From positions 1-64,000 of the forward strand of contig JAODUO010001192.1 of the NCBI GenBank assembly GCA_025642075.2: a stretch of 64,000 bases of DNA, written 5' to 3'. Shown here piece after piece: positions 11,101-48,235 of the stretch. The translations under genes and the position numbers were made by a program. This stretch comes from Ridgeia piscesae (taxonomy: Eukaryota; Annelida; Polychaeta; Sabellida; Siboglinidae). Under the pieces are notes generated by a model. That model worked only from the letters and a program-made list of their open reading frames with translations, did no database searches and had not been told where the DNA came from. Position 1 is the first letter of the stretch. Every line of letters starts with the position of its first letter.

Positions 11101-12606
11101 TTGTGTCTTCATTGTCTTGTGATGTTATGACTCGCTGCAAGCTTTATCAGATGACTACTGCTAGGTGGCGATATGATAGGAACGTTGTGCAGATGTATCA
11201 GTATTCTGCCAGACCTGGGTTGTTCTTCAGGAAATACAACAGTAGATTATACTAAGATATGAGTCTTGATATCAGCCCGTATCTATATTCATGCTGGCAT
11301 TCGCGTTTCATCCAGATCGCTTGACTTTAATGTTTCCTGTTCTCCAGTCCCCCACTCCAGTCTAGTTAAGTCCCACCCAGGCTGACTAACCTCTTCACTC
11401 ATATAGCTTATACCCTACATGCACATTAACCCAAGAGCAACACTTGCCACAAATACAGTATTTCTTTCAGCCAGTCCTTTCCCACTGAGCAGTTACTTTT
11501 TGTTATGTATGTTTGTTTCAAATGTAGTCAATAATAATTCACCAGTAGCAGTCAATATCTACTGAGACAGGGAATACCTTTTATGTTTTTAAATTTATCT
11601 CTAATTGGTAGACCAGAAGCCATTAGTTCATCATCATCATAAACCCATCATCGTCACTGTGCCTCCATAGTGTCCAATAGTTGGGTGAAGTCATCATCAT
11701 GCTGTTTCCACAACTGCCTATCTTGCGCTGTTCTTTGCCAGTACTCGTCTAGTTCATCAGTCCACTGTTTTTCTTCTAGATCGTTTCCCTTTGTATGGTT
11801 TCCAGGAATTCCAGGTGGTGATATGCGATGTCCATCGGTTACCTCATATTCTACTGACGTGCCCTGTCCACGTCCATATGTGACTTGTTCTGTCACATTT
11901 GTTTTTTGTCTTATCCAGACGTTTGTTTTTCTATCCCTGTATGTAATGTTTAGCATACTTCTTTCCATCTCCGTTTGTGTGGCTGCAAACTTGTTCTTGT
12001 CCTGGCTAGTGAGTGCCCATGTTTCCGTGCCATTGCTGGAAGTACGCATGAGTTGTAGACTTGTTTCTTCAAGCATGTCCCAATATTACCCTTGAAGATG
12101 TCACAGTGCTTGGCAAATGTTGTCCGTCCAGCCGTGATTCTTTGACTCTTCTTGTCTTGGGTTCAAGGAAGTGAATAAATACAAAGCCATTGTGTTACAT
12201 AAAAACTTCCCCTTTTACCCAGATGTAGAAAACTGGTCTCCATATCTTGCATCCATTGTTGTAGGTTCTTACGAAACTGATGACAGAGTTCAGCCACGAC
12301 ATCCCCAGCATGCAACTCAACAGTATCACAACCATCAGAGATGCCGTCGAGTTCTTCTCAGCAGAAGTGAGGGCAACTTCAGCTTTCGAGGACCTCACAA
12401 AGATGAAGTTGCCCAAGAACTTGTCGATAATGAAGGAGTACCAGCGTTTCAACCCAGACCCAGAAACAGACGCTTTCTTTAAGGGTCGCACTGCATATCC
12501 TGGCCGAGATACCATTGTTACCAGCATCAAATACCGCCGTAAATACGACAGCATCAAAACCCGAAAAGAAAAACCAGGATATGTTGATCATTACAATGGC
12601 TTCTGA
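2304..12606 (+). CDS. MRPL50: Mitochondrial ribosomal protein L50 (mL50), four exons
   Basis: Structural protein of the large subunit of the mitochondrial ribosome, nuclear-encoded and imported into the matrix. Coding exons are 2304-2363, 10045-10229, 10907-11042 and 12265-12606: 723 nt, 240 residues plus stop. Phases run 0, 2, 0, and every intron is GT-AG. The diagnostic block is GDWQDVSLEDRRLKFK at residues 112-127, which matches the NWQDISLEDSRLKF block I recall from vertebrate L50. The N terminus is basic and lacks acidic residues, as expected of a matrix-targeting presequence, and residues about 27-34 (RTAFWWSK) resemble the FW-rich start of the mature protein. The C-terminal exon (LPKNL motif near residue 174) is longer than in human L50. 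The start is the first in-frame ATG and has a favourable aaaatATGG context. Intron 1 is unusually long (7.7 kb) because of transposon insertion. Confidence 0.9.
3313..3340. repeat. (TA)n microsatellite
   Basis: About 13 TA units, uninterrupted. Confidence 0.9.
3743..3816. repeat. Perfect 74-bp palindrome (35-bp arms, 4-nt loop)
   Basis: Left arm 3743-3777 begins ATGTGTCACATTTTCAG; the right arm 3782-3816 is its exact reverse complement. The spacer is TATG. It would form a very stable hairpin or cruciform. The sequence outside the arms is not complementary. Confidence 0.95.
4946..5195. repeat. (GACA)n microsatellite inside a direct duplication
   Basis: About 24 units of GACA/CAGA at 5021-5120. 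The flanks 4946-5016 and 5122-5192 are near-identical copies (GGGCGGTTAGCTGCTAAATC onwards), so the microsatellite sits between two copies of a roughly 71-bp sequence. Confidence 0.9.
5216..6050. mobile_element. Inner inverted-end unit with TATTTAAATAC repeats
   Basis: The left end reads CAGACATAGGGTCAAATAC and the right end inverted reads CAGATGAGGGTCAAATAC. Both are followed inward by AT-rich subterminal repeats (ATTTAAATAC, CAAATACTTT). The structure resembles a small hAT-like MITE inserted in the larger element. I could not find a matching 8-bp target duplication. Confidence 0.5.
6600..9190. other. Unassigned AT-rich interior of MRPL50 intron 1
   Basis: No recognised gene. Short reading frames at 7261-7452 and 7521-7739 give no family match. 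A 37-nt piece at 8278-8314 is flanked by good splice signals (ccacag before, GTAATT after) and is open in one frame, but I cannot link it to other exons. Confidence 0.4.
10045..10229 (+). CDS. MRPL50: MRPL50 exon 2
   Basis: Encodes residues 21-81 plus two bases of codon 82. It contains FWWSKKKDELDAAEV and an acidic linker. Acceptor CACTAG|GGC, donor AC|GTAAGG. Confidence 0.85.
10373..10662 (+). mobile_element. hAT-like MITE, copy 1 (in MRPL50 intron 2)
   Basis: A 290-bp element starting CAGGGCTTTATG and ending CTGCATAAAG (imperfect terminal inverted repeats). It is flanked by the perfect 8-bp duplication ATTTAAAC (10365-10372 and 10663-10670). Same family as 51427-51637 and 54416-54709. Confidence 0.9.
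10907..11042 (+). CDS. MRPL50: MRPL50 exon 3 (conserved core)
   Basis: Completes codon 82 and encodes residues up to 127. It holds the conserved block DWQDVSLEDRRLKFK at its 3' end. Acceptor CTGCAG|A, donor AAG|GTCAGT, leaving phase 0. Confidence 0.9.
11630..12145 (-). pseudogene. 3' fragment of an RTE-like non-LTR retrotransposon
   Basis: The minus strand encodes the C-terminal part of an endonuclease-reverse transcriptase polyprotein. A 140-residue frame (12076 to 11654) includes ETWALTSQDKNKFAATQTEM, RSMLNITYRDRKTNVWIRQK and a terminal RTAQDRQLWK, the usual tail of this family. Upstream sequence (12140-12025, RITAGRTTFAKHCDIFKG) is in another frame, so a small deletion near 12020 breaks the reading frame. 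The 3' end carries a short ATG-rich trinucleotide tail near 11630-11650. It is 5'-truncated and dead, lying in MRPL50 intron 3 in antisense orientation. The clade assignment is from memory of the motif style. Confidence 0.85.
12265..12606 (+). CDS. MRPL50: MRPL50 exon 4 (last coding exon)
   Basis: Encodes residues 128-240 and a TGA stop at 12604-12606. Acceptor TTGTAG|GTT, phase 0. It contains the SITTIRDAVEFF helix and the LPKNLSI segment, then a basic tail (KYRRKYDSIKTRKEK). Confidence 0.9.
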   Translation, partial: VLTKLMTEFSHDIPSMQLNSITTIRDAVEFFSAEVRATSAFEDLTKMKLPKNLSIMKEYQRFNPDPETDAFFKGRTAYPGRDTIVTSIKYRRKYDSIKTRKEKPGYVDHYNGF

Positions 12607-12693
12607 TTAATTTGACAATTTTGGCCATATTCCCCGTAGCTCTGGTGCGAATCTACCAATGTTTCACTGTGAGAATGTGTTTGTACAAAGAAA

Positions 12694-13065
12694 ATTAAAA
12701 TGACAGTAAAACAGTACTCGGATGTTTGATATGTTTCACAGTACAAGCATATTTTATTGCAACCAACCAATGTATGTAAAATATATGCATCATTTCCTTG
12801 TTTAAGTACAGCACAGCTGGGAAGAAAACATTGTTTCCCATCTTCCTATATATGTATGTGAAGAATATGATACACAATATAACAGCTTTACAACTTCCTA
12901 AGCACACTATGGAATGTTGCCACTTTTGTATAAATGGGATTTCGGTACGAGAATCACAACATTCTAAGATACCACCTCAAAACAATCATGCTTGATACTT
13001 CCATGTGTATGTGGAGGTGTTTTATGGGTACTTTTTTTCCACAGAAATAATTTTTTTCAAATAAA
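12694..13065 (+). terminator. Candidate poly(A) signals of MRPL50
   Basis: ATTAAA at 12694-12699, 88 bp after the stop, and AATAAA at 13060-13065 are both plausible cleavage signals. Which one is used cannot be decided from sequence. Confidence 0.45.
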
Positions 13066-14300
13066 TAATAAGGACTAACTAAATCTTGTTCCATTCCCTA
13101 CAATTATATATTAGTATCTGTCGTTTCAGGGCATGACAGAAGAAATTTCTCGATACATATTCATTGATTTAATGTAGTTCAATGTGAATGGTCTGGCTAA
13201 TGTAGTATCACACCAATATAGTGAGGTGGCTTCTTTCACACTGGGACAATAAAATATCACATTTCATGTATACGTGACAACACTTAACAGATGTCTGATA
13301 CAACCTCGCTATCATTCTCCCACAATTTTTGGGTTCGTTTTTATCATCCTCCAAACTGCTTCCAATCAAACCCTCCGCTTTTGTCATATTTGGCCTAACA
13401 AATAGCGTCAATGGTTTTGGGGTTGTTAATTTAGTATGACTAATATATCATCGATAAAAACTAGAATTATTGCCAAAAACCTGGAAAATCGTTTGGTGGT
13501 ATTCAAACGCTCTCTGAAATTCAAGTCGAATACCGCTGACACGTGCGGCCACCAACAGAAATTTATTCATTGGGCATCCTTTAAAACTTGCAACTCCCCA
13601 TATATGAGTAAATATAGTTACGTATGATTATTAGAAGCGTTTCTCCACACCAACATGTAATCGTCTTTGTAAACAAAGGAAGATTGCATTCACAGACAAA
13701 GGCATCTGAAAGTCTGGTTTTCAGTTGCATTACTGAGCACAGATAATATTCATGTTATTGAACCAGTAATATACATATATTATCAGCTATATACATTAAC
13801 AGATATATCGTCAACGTTTCCTAATTTGTACATAATCACAGTTCACAATTGCTACATGTAAACAAAATGATTATCCTAATGAAAACACAGGTGGATTTCA
13901 GTATCCTACAAAGTTTCTGTATCACCTGAAAATGGACGTTACGTTCACTCTATCTCTTTTAGCAATGATATATCTGTACAACGGTTGATCACATGTGACA
14001 AGAGCATTGCACACCCCTACAGCAAGTATATATCTCATCTATACAGCCACACAGTCCATTCAGTGACAATGTTTGCACAATGTAACAATACGAGTAACAA
14101 TACATCATTTGTAATAAACAGAAGTTAGTTTAACGCAATGTCAGCCATTACACGTTTCACCTGTGCTAATCTATTATGTGGTTACGGTAGTGTTTCCTCT
14201 TGGCCCATTTCTAGGACTAAACACCAGGGATTCACCCTGGGTAATTATGTAAAAGTAGAATGCAATTGTAAATGTACTAAATAAATAATAATTGTAGTGT
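13066..14300. other. Spacer between convergent MRPL50 and SYNRG
   Basis: AT-rich, no gene recognised. On the minus strand the first AATAAA beyond the SYNRG repeat array is at 13567-13562. If that signal is used, the SYNRG 3' UTR would run through the whole 43-bp array. Confidence 0.45.
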
Positions 14301-14369
14301 AACATGTGTCACGACTTAATGCCAGGAGCATCAGTACATTGGGTACGTGTATCTTGACAACATTGTTTT

Positions 14370-16364
14370 GAACAGTCAATATCTTGTGTCGTCATCAGTG
14401 TAACTCTGGTATCTTGACTGTAAGAAGTGTAACTCTTGCATCTTGAGTGTAGGAAGCATAGAGAAATCAGTGTAACTCCCGATATCTTGAGTGTAGGAAA
14501 TGTAGGAATCATCAGTGTAACTCTGGTATCTTGAATGTAGGAAGTGTAGACGTCAGTAGTGTAACTCTCGTATCTTGAGTGTGTGAGGTGTAGAGTCATC
14601 AGAGTAACTCTCGTATCTTGAGTGTATGAGGTGTAGAGTCATCAGAGTAACTCTGGTATCTGGAGTGTGTGAGGTGTAGAGTCATCAGAGTAACTCTGGT
14701 ATCTTGAGTGTATGAGGTGTAGAGTCATCAGAGTAACTCTGGTATCTTGAGTGTATGAGGTGTAGAGTCATCAGAGTAACTCTGGTATCTTGAGTGTGTG
14801 AGGTGTAGAGTCATCAGAGTAACTCTCGTATCTTGAGTGTATGAGGTGTAGAGTCATCAGAGTAACTCTGGTATCTGGAGTGTGTGAGGTGTAGAGTCAT
14901 CAGAGTAACTCTGGTATCTTGAGTGTATGAGGTGTAGAGTCATCAGAGTAACTCCGGTATCTTGAGTGTATAAGGTGTAGAGACATCAGAGTAACTCCGG
15001 TATCTTGAGTGTATAAGGTGTAGAGACATCAGAGTAACTCTGGTATCTTGAGTGTATGAGGTGTAGAGTCATCAGAGTAACTCCGGTATCTTGAGTGTGT
15101 GAGGTGTAGAGTCATCAGAGTAACTCTGGTATCTTGAGTGTATAAGGTGTAGAGTCATCAGAGTAACTCTCGTATCTTGAGTGTATGAGGTGTAGAGTCA
15201 TCAGAGTAACTCTGGTATCTTGAGTGTGTGAGGTGTAGAGTCATCAGAGTAACTCTCGTATCCTGAGTGTATGAGGTGTAGAGTCATCAGAGTAACTCTG
15301 GTATCTTGAGTGTGTGAGGTGTAGAGTCATCAGAGTAACTCACCAATTATCTTGAGTGTATGAGGTGTAGAGTCATCAGAGTAACTCTCGTATCTTGAGT
15401 GTGTGAGGTGTAGAGTCATCAGAGTAACTCTGGTATCTTGAGTGTATGAGGTGTAGAGTCATCAGAGTAACTCTCGTATCTTGAGTGTGTGAGGTGTAGA
15501 GTCATCAGAGTAACTCTGGTATCTGGAGTGTGTGAGGTGTAGAGTCATCAGAGTAACTCTGGTATCTTGAGTGTATGAGGTGTAGAGTCATCAGAGTAAC
15601 TGTGGTATCTTGAGTGTATAAGGTGTAGAGTCATCAGAGTAACTCTGGTATCTTGAGTGTATGAGGTGTAGAGTCATCAGAGTAACTGTGGTATCTTGAG
15701 TGTATAAGGTGTAGAGTCATCAGAGTAACTCTGGTATCTTGAGTGTATGAGGTGTAGAGTCATCAGAGTAACTCTGGTATCTTGAGTGTATGAGGTGTAG
15801 AGTCATCAGAGTAACTCTGGTATCTTGAGTGTATAAGGTGTAGAGACATCAGTGTAACTCTCGTATCTTGAGTGTATGAGGTGTAGAGTCATCAGAGTAA
15901 CTCTGGTATCTTGAGTGTATGAGGTGTAGAGTCATCAGAGTAACTCTGGTATCTTGAATGTATGAGGTGTAGAGTCATCAGAGTAACTCTGGTATCTTGA
16001 GTGTATGAGGTGTAGAGTCATCAGAGTAACTCTGGTATCTTGAGTGTATGAGGTGTAGAGTCATCAGAGTAACTCTGGTATCTTGAGTGTGTGAGGTGTA
16101 GAGTCATCAGAGTAACTCTGGTATCTTGAGTGTGTGAGGTGTAGAGTCATCAGAGTAACTCTGGTATCTTGAATGTATGAGGTGTAGAGTCATCAGAGTA
16201 ACTCTGGTATCTTGAGTGTGTGAGGTGTAGAGTCATCAGAGTAACTCTGGTATCTTGAGTGTATGAGGTGTAGAGTCATCAGAGTAACTCTGGTATCTTG
16301 AGTGTGTGAGGTGTAGAGTCATCAGAGTAACTCTGGTATCTTGAGTGTATGAGGTGTAGAGTCA

Positions 16365-16378
<14 letters not shown>
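14370..16378 (-). repeat. 43-bp minisatellite derived from the SYNRG stop-codon region
   Basis: More than 40 head-to-tail copies of a 43-bp unit, regular from about 14570 and degenerate before that. On the minus strand the unit reads GACTCTACACCTCATACACT, then CAAGATACCAGAGTTACTCT, then GAT, which translates as DSTPHTLKIPELL-stop. The end of the SYNRG reading frame is NSTLPALRIPELL-stop, so the array begins on, and is homologous to, the last 14 codons. Unit variants differ mainly at TAT/TGT and CTT/CTG positions. Confidence 0.95.
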
Positions 16379-42265
<25,887 letters not shown>

Positions 42266-42700
42266 CAGTATAGTGTCGCTGATGTCTACGTATAATCATT
42301 TATTTTTGACGGTGCCAAAAGATACCACACTTTAAACACATCCTTGTCAACATCGTTTCGAGTATTAGTCATGTTGAATACGCAAACAATTCGTACTTTA
42401 GTTTCGTATAAGGAAGCAATGATTACTGTTTTTAATTCACCGTTTGTCTACTATGCGGCGGCACTTTTCCTATTATTTCTTATCGAAGAGCTTCCTGGTT
42501 TCTTCTTAGTCCATAACGTGACGCCACCATATCGAGAAATTTAAACGACAACTTGGATTTCTCAAGACGCTGAAAACGGCGGCTACAAATATGGCAGCTA
42601 CGCGTGCCATAAAACGCAATTTTTTATCATAACATGTGCATAGGCATTCTAAATATACATTTATATATTGCCAAATATGATAAGCCAAAAAATATGAAAA
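42266..42700 (-). promoter_or_regulatory. Likely 5' UTR/promoter region of SYNRG
   Basis: Upstream of the proposed start codon, with scattered CpGs (a GCCGCCGTTTTC block near 42580). No TATA box stands out. The assignment is from position only. Confidence 0.35.
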
Positions 42701-42861
42701 CAGTGAACGAATGTTTTTTTGGCGTCGTAACTCTTTTAAGACGAACGAAATTAATCGGTAAAGTCTTACTGGGTAGGCCTACTCTAGTCTAGAGACTCGC
42801 CCGGTACTGTATCATTCATTGTCATATGTTGCGAGTGTGATGAAGCCGAACACATCGTAAG

Positions 42862-43235
42862 GCGGGCGGGCGTGTGGGCGTGGGCGTGGGCGGTGGGCGT
42901 GGCGTGTGGGCGTGTGGGCGTGGCGTGTGGGCGTGTGGGCGGGGGCGGTGGGCGGTGGGCGTGTGGGCGTGTGGGCGTGTGGGCGTGTGGGTGGGCGTGG
43001 GCGGTGGGCGTGGGCGGTGGGCGGGGCGGGCGGGGGGCGTGTGGGCGTGGGCGTGTGGGCGGGCGTGGGGCGTGTGGGCGTGTGGGCGTGTGGGCGGGCG
43101 TGTGGGCGTGTGGGCGTGTGGGCGTGTGGGCGTGTGGGCGTGTGGGCGGGGGGCGTGGGCGTGTGCGGCGTGTGGGCGTGTGGGCGTGCGGCGGGGCGGC
43201 GCTGCGGCGGGGGCGTGCGGCGTGCGGCGTGTGGC
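42862..43235. repeat. GC-rich (GTGTGGGC)n minisatellite
   Basis: About 370 bp of GGGCGTGT/GGGCGGTG units, strongly G-rich on the plus strand with many GGG runs that could form G-quadruplexes. Frames across it are artefacts. Confidence 0.95.
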
Positions 43236-43635
43236 GTGCAGTGTCTTCCCAAAATGTGGTACACTACCAAATAGCAGTCAATCTACTAAACTATCTAAAT
43301 ACGTACACCCGACATACCAGATCAAATCATTACCATTTAATTCCCCCATCACTTAAAACTTACGTTTTCAAATAAAGTGTGTTCCCTCGCACAACTGCAG
43401 ACTGGAGCTCCCTTAGCCCAGAAATATCCAACTTTAACAAAATGGAAACTTTCAATAGAAAATTTTCAGTAAAAAAAGTCTTTAGTGTAGACCGGTGAAC
43501 CGTGTGGTCAGCAACCAAATGTCAAAGCACTAATTGCATTTTTTTCCATCCTGTTATTAATTCGCCTGATGCCGTCCATGCGGTGAGATTCCACGGGATT
43601 ATTATACCGAATGGTCATTCCCGTTATCCATGTAG

Positions 43636-43893
43636 ATGTGCGTGGTGCGTGGTGCGTGGTGGCGTGGTGCGTGGGGGCGTGGTGCGTGGTGCGTGGTGCG
43701 TGGTGCGTGGTGCGTGGTGCGTGGCGTGGCGTGGCGTGGCGTGACGTGACGTGACGTGAGCGTGACGGACGTGGACGTGGCGTGGCGTGAGCGTGGCGTG
43801 AGGCGTGAGCGTGACGTGAGGCGTGACGTGACGCGTGGCGTGGCGTGGACGTGGCGTGGCGTGGCGTGACAGTGGTGACAGTGGCGTGGCGTA
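43636..43893. repeat. (GCGTG)-type microsatellite
   Basis: GCGTGGT units grading into GCGTG and then GCGTGA/ACGTG; CpG-dense and different in unit from the array at 42.9-43.2 kb. Confidence 0.9.
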
Positions 43894-44354
43894 ATTAGTC
43901 ATACACCTTGCGTTACGAATACATCATTGTACATGTATCATTATAATTATCATTGTTGTAGAGGTGATGAGGTTTAGGAGCTTGGTGTTACTTTCATCGT
44001 ACAAAAAAGTTACAAATTGCAAGCTATATGCTAAAAAATTCCGCAGCAAGCGATGCATAATGCCACACCTATGACACCCTTTCACGGTCGAGCTCGTATG
44101 ATTGATGTAAACGTGTTTCGTAGCACATACATGTCGTCACTGCCAAGTAACCTAGTCAATCTGCATGCTCTCACGTGGAACTAAAAAAGCCACCATCGTT
44201 GAAAATAAAGGTGACGCATGAATATGTATACTTTTTTAATATCTACAATGTATTTCTTGCTGTGTAATATGCTTTGATTGTTAGTATAACTGATGTATGG
44301 ATGTATAGAGTATGGACCGATATAATAATGTAAATGTGTCTGAAATAAAACATT

Positions 44355-44570
44355 GAATGGAATGGAATGGAATGAATGAATTGAATGAATGGAATGGAAT
44401 GGAATGGAATGGAATGGAATGGAATGGAATGGAATGGAATGGAATGGAATGGAATGGAATTCCATATCAATTAATAATTATTATATTCAAAATAATCATA
44501 ATACACATTATTATATTCAATTCAATTCAATTCAATTCAATTCAATTCAATTCAATTCAATTCAATTCAA
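44355..44570. repeat. (GGAAT)n followed by (TTCAA)n pentamer satellites
   Basis: About 20 copies of GGAAT at 44357-44460 (some GAAT slips at the start), 55 bp of unique AT-rich sequence, then 11 copies of a TTCAA pentamer at 44517-44570. Confidence 0.95.
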
Positions 44571-44671
44571 ACGATATCGGGGCTTTAGCCCCATGCCGAC
44601 GTCTTCTCAATGCGTTCGTCGCCATTCCCACTGCTATACCCTATTTTGAATATAATAATTATTGTAAAGAC

Positions 44672-45020
44672 AAGTTCTTATAGCGCAGTATATAGGCCCA
44701 GGATTGCTCATGCATAGCGCTTAATTTATATAAGCACTTTACGCACTATAAGCACGTTTGATCGAACACCATTTTGCTTTCGCTGGGAAGCATCCAGCTA
44801 CGCTGCAATTAATGCGCGAAGACTATTCATATACAAATACCAACCACTGTCTATAGCCAGGTACTCATTCTTACAGCTGAGCGAATTGGACCAATTAATG
44901 CAGAGTTAAAAAACTAGCCCAATTTTGGTTTTACACGGCAGAAAAATGGTTCGAACCTAGGCATAAGTCGTCTTAGGCGAGTGTTCGATAAACTCTTGCC
45001 ATTGCGCTACAGCGCTAGTA
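44672..45020 (-). mobile_element. tRNA-derived SINE, minus orientation, diverged
   Basis: Carries the shared body (GGGAAGCATCCAGCTACG, CTATAGCCAGGTACTCATT) and a B-box relative (GGTTCGAACC) near 44950; the head ends at the polymerase III-like start near 45015. Confidence 0.8.
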
Positions 45021-45329
45021 CAAATGTAAGATAATGAAATATTTTATTATGTATTTGATACAAATTGCCATGGGTAAAGAAGTTTTCATGTGAAAATCAC
45101 CTGCATATGTAGGCCAAGAATAATTAAATCTCCAGTCGCCCACATCACAAATAACCCCCCAATTCCGATATAGTCATAATTTATTATCAACAGTGATCAC
45201 TGCAGGTCGTTGCTTATAATTAATCCGTCTGTAATATAATTAATAAATGACATTAATGATGACATGATCATAACAAGTTTTGAAAGGGCCAGCTGTGTTA
45301 TTATAATTTATTGAACGATCGCTAGGTGG

Positions 45330-45725
45330 CATGTCGAGCGGTGATCGATTGAATGACGTCAACACTTCGGTTCGGGGCTACAATTAGTACAAAGCTACGA
45401 CGCGCAGCGACGACATGGGGCTGGGTGTTTTGGAGACCGGTGTTTTTACGAGTCCCAGCCCAGGTTACCGCATCCACTGAGACAAGAATCCTGGTAAATA
45501 TGACATTTGAACGTTTCTTCTGCCTACTGCAAATCGGGGATGGTGTAATCTGATGAACAAGCTAAAGCCGTACCTCTTTCTTACAATCCCGATCGGGCCA
45601 TGTGTGGCCAGTGGCAGTGCCGAAAAAGCATGTTGATGCTTCGCCGATTTCCGAAACAATTCGCTCGCGATGCACGCAGCGTCTCAGTCAAGTTAGTCGC
45701 TGTTTAGTGAACGATTTGGGTGGTG
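45330..45725 (+). promoter_or_regulatory. CpG-richer patch, possible promoter of the GCNT-like gene
   Basis: An island of unsuppressed CpG (CTACGACGCGCAGCGACGAC near 45394; CGCTCGCGATGCACGCAGCG near 45662) in AT-rich surroundings. A possible donor CCTG|GTAAAT is at 45493. The GCNT-like gene needs a 5' non-coding exon because its first coding exon has a 3' splice site before the ATG; this patch is the best candidate seen upstream, 15 kb away. Inference. Confidence 0.3.
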
Positions 45726-45729
45726 AAGT

Positions 45730-48235
45730 GTTGCTTCGCTTACCGTTATAAATGACAAATTTTCGCATTTTTCATAATGATTAATTACTTGAAGGCTACA
45801 CCGGTAACATGGATCGTATGGAATTGATTTGTTTTATTTTAGCGTTTCATTTTTTTTTAATAGCTGTGCTGTGGCCTGTGTATTATGATTATGTACAGTA
45901 TGATAACTGTATATCCTAATAACTGTTGCATACAAGCAAGCTTAACGACTACTCTAGCATAGGACTAGGTACGACAGTATTTATTCGAGATGTAGGGTTC
46001 AAGCTTCCAGGGGCAGAGGCCAGATCGAGTGACTGCACACTGATCTGTAACATATCAATACCAACATATCACTATATATCAGTATACCGTCACTTATACG
46101 TGTTATACTTTTACATTTACTATAAATAACGAATGGCTTAGTGGGTATATCTTATTCCTGTAAACACAGTTACAAGAAAACAGCATTCCTTGTCTATACC
46201 TTATCCCTCACTCCAGATGTAATTACCATAAGTTTGTATTCTTTTCCCCCAGTTATTTTTACGTACCATTCGACTTTGGCGCTCCCTCCCTCAACATGTT
46301 GTAAATCAAAACAGCCTTGATTCCTTTAGGAACAATATCCAGAATTTGCTTTATTCCACTTTTCAGACATAACTCATTCTTTTGCACGCATTACTGTTTA
46401 CTTTACATGCACTAATTACTGTTCTGACATATTGCACCCTAAAAGAAATAAAAAAATCTGATTTTTCCTTCGCGCATCTTCCTATATCCTCAGCATGTTG
46501 AGGCTAGGCGGTATCTGGTAAGAAGACTTCAAACAGTGGTTGTATACACCCTATACATATATAATTATTAACCATACGTAACGACAGTAATACATCTGTA
46601 GTGGCAGTAGATTTCTGTGATGTTGATTATAAACATTGTCATTAATACGTAAAATATATAACGGAGGCCAATATATATATACATAATTTATTACCAGTAA
46701 ACATACGGGCCAACTAATAACCATGCAGTGCAAATCGGTCTACGTGCAGCCCTTTCAGTGTAGGACATATTACTAACAATATAGACACACCTGTCTGGTA
46801 TAAACAAGGAATTAATGAACTCATACGTTGATAGAATATGCAGTATTCAATAATTCATGCACAGAACTTGATATAGAGACAGTGCAATTTTCAGTTGTAC
46901 ACATGTGTTTGCAATTTACAAATGTGTGTGCTAATAAAATATAGCCATGTATAATATTAATATTATTATGTTTACCAATAGCTCAAGTCTTATATCCATC
47001 ATGGGTACTTAAAATAATACAGGTGAGAAGAATGTTTTCCATTTTAAAGGAACTCAATTAAGTGATGATGGTTGACCATAACTCATCAGTTCGCACACAT
47101 TTTTAATATATTAACAACTCCTAGATATGTCAAGACAGTGATACCACATGCCCGTATTGCAGAGAGATCTACTACATTGTCAAATTAAGTTATTTGGAAT
47201 ATTGCTAGATGAACTTTGTTGTTGCAAGAGTTGAAGTATCAGACTAATAGAATGTCAACTGTGTTATGCTTAGCCATTTTGTGGTATCACCTATCTCCAT
47301 GGGGAATGTGCTAGTTTTTACAATTTTACTATAAAAAATGGTCAATAATTACCATTGTATATACAATTGTGTTGAGTTATTAATAAGTAATGTTAAAGTA
47401 CACTATTATGTGATATTTTTAAAAGTATATTCGTACTTGTACTCATGAAAATGTAATTGTATTTGAAGTTATACTCAGGTTTTAGCAATGTACTCATACT
47501 CATTCACCAGCAAAGTACTCATAATTATAGTTATTATACTCATGTAAATGTACTTGCAGCCCATGTCTGGAATAGACCAGTACGTAGCAGTTCTGTTATG
47601 TTCGCAAGCATTAACCAATTTAAAGAACATTTTGAGGTGGTTTTTTTACAAGTAAGAGTAAGACAATTTATTACCAAGTAACATTAAAAATGTACAAGGA
47701 ATTTTGTTGCGGTGTGGCATTAACATACATATGATATGTATATATAATTTTCATACTTCCATCATGCATATATAGCATTATAAAGCTAAGCTATGCAAGG
47801 TGTACATTTAGCAGCCAATTGGTAGCACATTGAAGGAAAATCGTACATATCTTTGCATAAAGAGTTCAACTTGGTAACATCATATCAGTATCATCTGAAC
47901 ACTATAATAAAATAAAATATTAGTAAGTCGGATAACTGGCTATATAAATGTTTAACTCTTGCTAAAATAAATAGTAAGAAAAGTATTTACAGAACAATGT
48001 GGATGATCACAAGGGTCAGTTATTGACTCCCTTCCTAGAAATTCATAATGTTATGTAGAAGAATAAGTTTCAAAGTAAATTCAAATCTTTATTAGTACTT
48101 AGCTTCCATCTCTCCGGACATCATGGCATTTTGCCAAAACATCACATGCAGCTGTTCAAAAGAGAGGCCAATAGTTCACTGTCTTTATAAATATTGATTG
48201 TGTCAAATAGTCATTGTGACAATTTACTACTATAC
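45730..48235. other. AT-rich stretch, no gene recognised
   Basis: Only short frames without family features. A diverged cluster of TACTC/GTACT motifs at about 47430-47560 recalls the subterminal repeats of the element at 4467-6592. Confidence 0.5.

Noticed and set aside
11670..12095. 141-codon plus-strand frame antisense to the LINE fragment
   Set aside because: It is a shadow of the recognisable retrotransposon frame on the minus strand.
42506..42688. Minus-strand 60-codon frame near the SYNRG promoter
   Set aside because: No conserved features, no suitable donor and no phase fit with exon 2; likely chance or 5' UTR.
42812..43375. Frames of 120-167 codons in the GC-rich block
   Set aside because: Repeats of GGGCGTGT keep all frames open; the peptides are pure low complexity.
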